Shown: one piece after another, positions 51,552 through 56,872 of the stretch
How positions within the stretch are numbered: the stretch's first letter is position 1
Layout: each line of letters opens with the position of its first letter
Source: JAAZDN01 sp964440875
Lineage (GTDB): Bacteria > Bacillota_I > Bacilli_A > Erysipelotrichales > Erysipelotrichaceae
Assembly: GCA_964440875.1 (NCBI GenBank)
Contig: CAYTTS010000002.1
Span: 1-56,872, forward strand
Length of the DNA: 56,872 bases
Reading direction: 5' to 3'
Position numbers and translations under genes: made by a program
Notes under the pieces: generated by a model
Told to the model about the DNA's origin: nothing
Seen by the model: only the letters and a program-made list of their open reading frames with translations
Databases searched by the model: none

Positions 51552-51631
51552 AACATATACCATATGTTAGCATATAACAGATGTTTAGAAATGATGAAAA
51601 CACGAATTTTAAAGCTTTTTAGGAGGATAAA

Positions 51632-53290
51632 ATGTCACTTATATTAGAACAGGCCCGAGCAGTTGGCTTTGACTTATTAGTCGTAGTAGCTGGACTTGGC
51701 TTATTTTTATTCGGGATTAATGCAATAGGGGATGAACTTAAAGTTATTGCAGGTTCGCGATTAAAAACAATTATAGATAAATATACAACGAATCGATTTA
51801 AAGGGTTTCTAGTTGGTATTGTTGTTACTGCACTTGTACAATCAAGTTCTGCAACGACTGCCTTAGTTATTAGTTTAATTAGATCAGGTTTAATGACCTT
51901 TTCACAGTCGCTTGCTGTAATGATGGGTGCCAATATTGGTACAACAATTACTGCTATTATGATAGGATTCAACCTTAGTGCAATCGCACCTTATGCAATC
52001 TTAGTTGGAGCATTTGTTGAACTATTTGCTAAAGATAAGAAAACAGTTAGTTATGCTAGGTTAATGATTTACTTTGGTATCTTATTCTTTGGTTTAGATT
52101 TAATGGGAGATGGTTTAAAAGTATTATCAGATATGCCTATCTTCTCAGACTTTGCTGTAATACTTTCAGACAATGCTATTTATGGGGTACTGTTAGGAAC
52201 TGGTATGACTATGATTATTCAATCTTCGTCTGCTACAATTGGTATTTTACAAACACTATACGCTCAAGGTGCATTAAGTTTAACGGCATCACTACCAATC
52301 TTATTAGGTAATAATATTGGTACAACAGTAACAGCTGTTTTAGCATCTATTGGTGGTGGAGTTGAGTCTAAAAAAACTTCATTGTTCCATATTTTAATTA
52401 ACGTATTTGGAACAGTTGTATTTTTATTAATCCTACCTTTATATACAAATGTAGTTTTATTTATCTCAAATTCATTTGAGATGAATAAGATGATGGAAAT
52501 CGCTGTTGCTCACTTTATTTTTAACTTTGTTACTTCATTAATATTATTCCCATTCTTAGGATTAATTGAAGACTTCTTAAATAAAGTAGATAAATCTGAT
52601 GAAACAGAAAAGAAAGAAATTTCAGTTCAAACAATTTTCGAAAAATCTATTATTTCTGAGTCACCAGTTTTAGCATTAGAGATCGCTCACAATGGTACTA
52701 CTGAAATGGCACTATACTGTAATCGAATCTTTGATAATACAAAAGCATATATTATTAGTAAAGATCAAGCTGATTATGATAAGGCTAATGAGTATGAGGA
52801 TTTAGTAAATCAATTGAACCGTAGTCTATCTGAGTACTTAGTAGATATTAGTGCAAGTATCTTAGATGATGAAAATGGTCATTACTTAAATTATTTAATT
52901 TACTCTGTTAAAGATATTGAACGTATTGGTGATCACTTAATGAACGTTAATAACCACTTTACTTCAATCTTTGAACATGAAGAGTATTTAAGTGAAGAGG
53001 GATTAGAAGAAATAACAAACTTAATGCGCGTTATTGAAACTTTACTTCAAGATTTACATGCTGTAATTAAAGATCCAAATAGATATCTTGTAGATAGAAT
53101 ATATGGTTTGGAAGAAGATGTTAACCAGATAGAATTAGCTGCAAGAAACGACTTTGTAAATAGATTAAAAGCTCGTATTCCAATGGGATCAATGTCAATG
53201 GCACTTTATGTAGACATCTTAAGTGACTTTGAACGTATTGGAGATTATGCTGAAAATATCGCTAATCGTATCCAAGATATGGTCTTATAA
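51632..53290 (+). CDS. Na+/phosphate cotransporter with C-terminal PhoU-like domain
   Basis: A 552-residue protein. The membrane part (about 15-320) contains two inverted Na_Pi_cotrans repeats, each with the phosphate/Na motif: ALVQSSSATT near 70 and IIQSSSATI near 195, and MGANIGTT / LGNNIGTT. The cytoplasmic C-terminus (about 345-545) is PhoU-like, with helical segments containing DIERIGDHLMN and DFERIGDYAENI. It imports phosphate using sodium. Strong SD (taggagg). Its own terminator follows. Confidence 0.95.
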   Translation: MSLILEQARAVGFDLLVVVAGLGLFLFGINAIGDELKVIAGSRLKTIIDKYTTNRFKGFLVGIVVTALVQSSSATTALVISLIRSGLMTFSQSLAVMMGANIGTTITAIMIGFNLSAIAPYAILVGAFVELFAKDKKTVSYARLMIYFGILFFGLDLMGDGLKVLSDMPIFSDFAVILSDNAIYGVLLGTGMTMIIQSSSATIGILQTLYAQGALSLTASLPILLGNNIGTTVTAVLASIGGGVESKKTSLFHILINVFGTVVFLLILPLYTNVVLFISNSFEMNKMMEIAVAHFIFNFVTSLILFPFLGLIEDFLNKVDKSDETEKKEISVQTIFEKSIISESPVLALEIAHNGTTEMALYCNRIFDNTKAYIISKDQADYDKANEYEDLVNQLNRSLSEYLVDISASILDDENGHYLNYLIYSVKDIERIGDHLMNVNNHFTSIFEHEEYLSEEGLEEITNLMRVIETLLQDLHAVIKDPNRYLVDRIYGLEEDVNQIELAARNDFVNRLKARIPMGSMSMALYVDILSDFERIGDYAENIANRIQDMVL

Positions 53291-53300
53291 GTAAAATTAG

Positions 53301-53337
53301 AGTTAATTGTTGATTTTTATTGACAATTAACTTTTTC
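53301..53337 (+). terminator. Terminator of the Na/Pi cotransporter gene
   Basis: agttaattgt (53301-53310) pairs exactly with acaattaact (53323-53332) and is followed by a T-rich tail. Confidence 0.85.
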
Positions 53338-53366
53338 TTTACTAAAATATCTAAAAGGAGAATTAG

Positions 53367-53942
53367 ATGAAAAAGGGATTATTAATTATATATAGCGGAC
53401 CATCTGGAGTTGGTAAAGGAACAGTTAGAGATTACTTCATTGATGACCCACAATTAAATCTAGTTTACTCAATATCTATGACAACACGAAAACCTCGTGA
53501 AGGAGAGAAAGATAATGTGGATTATTTCTTCGTAAGTCAAGAAGAGTTTGATAAAGCTATTGCTAATGATGAATTACTGGAATACGCAACATTTGTAGGA
53601 AATAGTTACGGTACTCCAAAAAAATACGTTGAAGAAATGCGAAATAAAGGTTATAACGTTATCCTTGAGATTGAAGTTGAAGGTGCAAAACAGATTATGA
53701 AGAATACAGATGATTACTTATCAATATTCTTATTGCCACCAAATTTAGATGAACTTGAAAAACGTATTAGAAATCGTCGCACTGAAGAAGAGACTGTTAT
53801 TCAAAAACGTCTTAATAAAGCAGCGGGGGAACTTGAAGTTCAAAAAGACTATCATTACACTGTTTGTAATAGCAAACCTAAAGAGGCAGCTATTGAAATC
53901 AGTAGAATTATAAAAGAGAATATAGATAAGTTGCCTAAATAG
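53367..53942 (+). CDS. gmk: Guanylate kinase
   Basis: A 191-residue enzyme making GDP from GMP and ATP. P-loop GPSGVGKGT (11-19), GMP-site SMTTRKPREGE and VDYFFV, lid RNRRTEEE. Normal length, SD aaaggag. No remE, rpoZ or priA gene follows, unlike Bacillus; the valS T-box begins right after it. Confidence 0.97.
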   Translation: MKKGLLIIYSGPSGVGKGTVRDYFIDDPQLNLVYSISMTTRKPREGEKDNVDYFFVSQEEFDKAIANDELLEYATFVGNSYGTPKKYVEEMRNKGYNVILEIEVEGAKQIMKNTDDYLSIFLLPPNLDELEKRIRNRRTEEETVIQKRLNKAAGELEVQKDYHYTVCNSKPKEAAIEISRIIKENIDKLPK

Positions 53943-53950
53943 GTAAATAA

Positions 53951-53959
53951 TGTTATTAT
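53951..53959 (+). promoter_or_regulatory. Candidate promoter of the valS T-box transcript
   Basis: TGtTATTAT, nine bases after the gmk stop, about 25 bases ahead of stem I. One mismatch from the usual -10. Confidence 0.55.
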
Positions 53960-53971
53960 TTAAAAAACGAT

Positions 53972-54172
53972 GAATGGATTAATTTTAGTAATCATTTTAA
54001 GAGAGTCTTTGTTTGGTGCGAAAAGATAAATGATCTAAAAGTGTCACCCATGAGTGTTTTATTGAAATTAGTAGATAAAAACGTTAATCAGCGTTAATGA
54101 TTTTAAGAGAATGCTTTTTTGCATTAATTAAGGTGGTAACGCGTTATTGACGTCCTTAGGGGACGTTTTTTT
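53972..54172 (+). ncRNA. T-box leader (valine) controlling valS
   Basis: Stem I carries agagag (near 54000) and a specifier loop AGT-GTC-ACC, with the codon GTC (Val) at 54043-54045, in the same frame relative to ACC as the Phe leader. The T-box aaggtggtaacgcg is at 54130-54143. The terminator pairs acgtcc (54050+100, i.e. 54150-54155) with ggacgt (54161-54166), followed by seven T. Readthrough occurs when uncharged tRNA-Val binds. Confidence 0.95.
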
Positions 54173-54186
54173 ATTGGAGGAAGAGT

Positions 54187-56799
54187 ATGAGAGAATTAGA
54201 TAGTAAATATAATTTTAAAAAGATTGAAGAAGGAAGATATGAAAAGTGGAGAGATGCAGGATATTTTGAAGCTGAAGGTAAAGTGAGTGAGAAACAAGCA
54301 TTTAGTGTTATGATTCCACCACCAAACGTAACAGGAATTCTTCACTTAGGTCATGCGTGGGATAATACCCTTCAAGATATTCTAACGAGATATAAACGTA
54401 TGAATAATTTTGATGCGCTATTTTTACCAGGTATGGACCATGCAGGTATAGCAACTCAAGCGGTTGTAGTTGATCGTCTTAGAAAAGCAGGGATCTCACA
54501 TTATGAACTTGGAAGAGAAGAATTTAATAAACGTGCTTTTGAATGGAAAGATGAGTATGCTGCAATTATTCGTGAACAGTGGACAAGTCTTGGTCTTTCA
54601 TTAGATTACTCTCGTGAAAGATTTACGCTAGATGAACATTTTAGTGAGGCTGTTAAAACTGTATTTGTTAAATTATATGAAGAAGGCTTACTATACCGTG
54701 GTGAGCGAATTATTAACTGGGATGTTGAAGCACAAACAGCTTTATCAAATATTGAAGTTGAACATAAAGATGTTGCTGGAAAGATGTATACATTTAAATA
54801 CCGTTTTGAAAATAGTGATAAGTACTTAGAAGTTTCGACAACAAGACCAGAAACTATGTTTGGAGACGTTTGTATCGTTGTTAATCCAGAAGACGAAAGA
54901 TATACTGATGTAATTGGAAAAAGTGTTATCAACCCTGCAAATGGTGATTTAATACCAATAATAGCTGATGAGTATGTTGAACTTGATTTTGGAACAGGAG
55001 CAATGAAATGTACACCTGCACATGATCCTAATGACTTTGAAATAGGAGAACGTCATAACTTAGAATTAATTAATTGTATGAACAAAGACGGTTCGATGAA
55101 TGAGCTAGCGAATCAATTTGCAGGCTTAGATCGTTTTGAAGCTAGAAAGCAATTAGTTGCATATTTAGAAGAAAATGATAATGTAGTAAAAATTGAGGAA
55201 CACTTACATCAAGTAGGACACTCTGAGCGTACTGGTGTCATTGTAGAACCATACTTATCAAAACAATGGTTTGTTAAGATGAAACCTTTAGCTGCAGAAG
55301 TTCTTGAAGATCAAAAAAATCCAGAAACTAAGTTAAATTTCTATCCACAAAGATTTGAAAACACATTACATAATTGGTTAGATAATATCGAAGACTGGAC
55401 AATCTCTAGACAAATTTGGTGGGGTCACTCAATTCCAGCATACTATCACAATGAAACAGGTGAAGTATACGTTGGTATGAATCCTCCAAGTGATATTGAA
55501 AACTATACTCAGGATCCAGATGTATTAGATACTTGGTTCTCAAGTGCTTTATGGCCATTTGCAACACTAGGTTGGCCTGAAGAAACTGATGATTTAGAAA
55601 GATATTTCCCAAATGGTGCCTTAGTAACAGGATATGACATTATATTCTTCTGGGTAGCACGTATGGCATTTATGTCAAAATACTTAATGGGAGAAAGACC
55701 ATTTAAAGATGTCGTTATCCACGGATTAATTCGTGATAAAGATGGTGTTAAAATGAGTAAATCTTTAGGTAATGGTGTTGATCCAATGGATGTTATTGAT
55801 GAATTTGGAATTGATGCTTTAAGATTCTTCTTAGCAACAAACTCAACTCCAGGTCAAGATATTAGATATAATTCAACAAAAGTAAATGCTGCAAGTAATT
55901 TTATTAATAAATTATATAATGCATCAAGATTTGTTATGATGAATATTAAAGATCTTGACATTACTGAAGCTGCAAATGAAGATTACACAGCAGCTGATTT
56001 CTGGATTATGAATAAATTCAATAAAGCTATTGATGAGATCAATGTAAATATGGAAAAATATGAATATGCAATTGCTGGTAACTTAATGTATCACTTTGTA
56101 TGGGATGATTTCTGTGACTACTATATTGAACTTTCAAAAGCAGGTCTTAAATCAGATGATCCAAAAGTAAAAAATGCGACAGCATATACACTAAAAACTA
56201 TCTTAGAAAATATTTTAGCAATGTTACATCCATTTATGCCTTATGTTACGGATGAAATATACGATGCTCTAACAGGTGATAGTATTTATAAACTGTCATG
56301 GCCAGAAAAATTTGCTGATGTTAATTCTTTAGAAGTTAGTAAACTTGAAGCTATGAGAGAAGTAATTAGAGCAATTAGAGAGATTAGAGTTGAGTATGAC
56401 TTAAAGCCTTCATTAGATTTATCGGTACTACTAAAAGATTTCGATGATAATGTAATTACATATAACGCTTTGGAAAAAGAAATGTTATATTTATTAGCTA
56501 GAATTAATATGGTAGATAGTTTAGATGGAGAACTATTATCACGAGTTTATAGTAAAGGAAGTTTAAATTTAGCTATAAGTGATATAGTTGACTATGAGGC
56601 AGAACTTGAGAAACTACAAAAAGAAGAAGCTCGTTTAAATAATGAAATTAAACGATCAACTGGTATGTTATCAAATGAAAACTTCACATCTAAAGCTCCA
56701 AAAGCTAAAGTAGAAGCAGAAGAAGCTAAGCTTGAAGCATATAAAACACAACTAAAAAATGTTTTAGAAACATTAGAAACTGTTAAAACAAAAATCTAA
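54187..56799 (+). CDS. valS: Valine--tRNA ligase
   Basis: An 870-residue class I synthetase. The HIGH motif appears as HLGHA within PPPNVTGILHLGHA; the CP1 editing domain spans about 145-350 (TTRPETMFGD, GTGAMKCTPAHDPND); KMSKS is intact (GVKMSKSLGNG, near 525). An anticodon-binding domain and a C-terminal coiled-coil arm (about 800-870) follow. SD ggaggaag. Alone behind its T-box. Confidence 0.97.
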   Translation: MRELDSKYNFKKIEEGRYEKWRDAGYFEAEGKVSEKQAFSVMIPPPNVTGILHLGHAWDNTLQDILTRYKRMNNFDALFLPGMDHAGIATQAVVVDRLRKAGISHYELGREEFNKRAFEWKDEYAAIIREQWTSLGLSLDYSRERFTLDEHFSEAVKTVFVKLYEEGLLYRGERIINWDVEAQTALSNIEVEHKDVAGKMYTFKYRFENSDKYLEVSTTRPETMFGDVCIVVNPEDERYTDVIGKSVINPANGDLIPIIADEYVELDFGTGAMKCTPAHDPNDFEIGERHNLELINCMNKDGSMNELANQFAGLDRFEARKQLVAYLEENDNVVKIEEHLHQVGHSERTGVIVEPYLSKQWFVKMKPLAAEVLEDQKNPETKLNFYPQRFENTLHNWLDNIEDWTISRQIWWGHSIPAYYHNETGEVYVGMNPPSDIENYTQDPDVLDTWFSSALWPFATLGWPEETDDLERYFPNGALVTGYDIIFFWVARMAFMSKYLMGERPFKDVVIHGLIRDKDGVKMSKSLGNGVDPMDVIDEFGIDALRFFLATNSTPGQDIRYNSTKVNAASNFINKLYNASRFVMMNIKDLDITEAANEDYTAADFWIMNKFNKAIDEINVNMEKYEYAIAGNLMYHFVWDDFCDYYIELSKAGLKSDDPKVKNATAYTLKTILENILAMLHPFMPYVTDEIYDALTGDSIYKLSWPEKFADVNSLEVSKLEAMREVIRAIREIRVEYDLKPSLDLSVLLKDFDDNVITYNALEKEMLYLLARINMVDSLDGELLSRVYSKGSLNLAISDIVDYEAELEKLQKEEARLNNEIKRSTGMLSNENFTSKAPKAKVEAEEAKLEAYKTQLKNVLETLETVKTKI

Positions 56800-56805
56800 A
56801 AAATT

Positions 56806-56825
56806 AGCCTAATATTAAAGGCTTT
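56806..56825 (+). terminator. Weak hairpin after valS
   Basis: agcct (56806-56810) and aggct (56819-56823) with an eight-base loop and only two or three T after it. Folates are normally encoded next in Bacillus (folC), but the rest of the window (to 56872) shows no gene start. Confidence 0.35.
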
Positions 56826-56872
56826 CCAAAATAAGTTGGGGTAGCCAATAAAATCAATACAAGATAATGTGG

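Noticed and set aside
1..56872. CRISPR, insertion sequence, prophage or defence system
   Set aside because: No repeat-spacer array, transposase, integrase or known defence gene was seen; gene order matches housekeeping operons throughout.

Overview
The window is an AT-rich stretch of a low-GC Gram-positive (Firmicutes/Tenericutes-type) chromosome. It is almost entirely housekeeping DNA, with no insertion sequence, prophage, CRISPR array, rRNA or tRNA gene visible. UGA acts as a stop codon (end of mraZ at 14271-14273, end of mraY at 18662-18664) and tryptophans are UGG, so the code is table 11. The organism makes peptidoglycan (MraY, MurD, class B PBP with PASTA repeats, MltG). It also shows Mollicutes-like traits: a NadD-YqeK fusion, a shortened zinc knuckle in L32, and an alDGS-like glycolipid glycosyltransferase. 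The best guess is a walled relative of the Mollicutes (Haloplasma/Turicibacter/Erysipelotrichia neighbourhood). This is inference from gene content only.

Layout. 0-4 kb: ZIP metal transporter, Cof-type HAD phosphatase, hemolysin III (TrhA) and a CNNM/CorC transporter preceded by a 22-codon upstream ORF. 4-11 kb: glycosyltransferase plus NYN/OST-HTH nuclease-like protein, then a T-box-controlled pheST, yebC and a DUF975 membrane protein. 11.6-13.7 kb: tmcAL (minus strand), yceD-rpmF. 13.8-20 kb: a shortened dcw cluster mraZ-rsmH-ftsL-pbp-mraY-murD behind four GTGG boxes. 20-24 kb: comN-like gene and recJ, then a cation efflux gene and queT behind a structured leader. 24-27.8 kb: yqeG-yqeH-yhbY-nadD/yqeK-rsfS-yqeM, the Bacillus yqe ribosome-assembly operon without aroE. 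27.8-33.4 kb: a LicA-like kinase (minus), radical SAM-rdgB-lit-trmL, two unknown membrane proteins, RidA. 33.5-42.3 kb: CapA lipoprotein (minus), rmuC-yitT, trpS (minus), spx-mnmA-recD2, cyclophilin lipoprotein. 42.3-49.8 kb: T-box alaS-ireB-ruvX-DUF1292-mltG-udk-greA (the Bacillus alaS-yrzL-yrrK-yrzB-yrrL-udk-greA order), then a DUF349 repeat protein. 49.8-56.9 kb: rqcH (minus), Na/Pi cotransporter with a putative Pho box, gmk, T-box valS.

The genes serve translation and its quality control (three aminoacyl-tRNA synthetases under T-box control plus trpS, L32, RqcH, MnmA, TmcAL, TrmL, GTPase YqeH, RsfS), cell-wall growth and division, and nucleotide and DNA maintenance. Regulation is unusually readable: three T-boxes with Phe, Ala and Val specifiers, a GTGG MraZ operator, an 11-bp-period direct repeat before the phosphate transporter, many TGnTATAAT promoters and many intrinsic terminators. 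I found no convincing new multi-gene system. The best leads are the small upstream ORF before the CNNM gene, the structured leader of the cation efflux-queT operon, the Cys-rich tails on Spx and RidA, the putative Pho box, and an uncharacterised membrane-protein pair.
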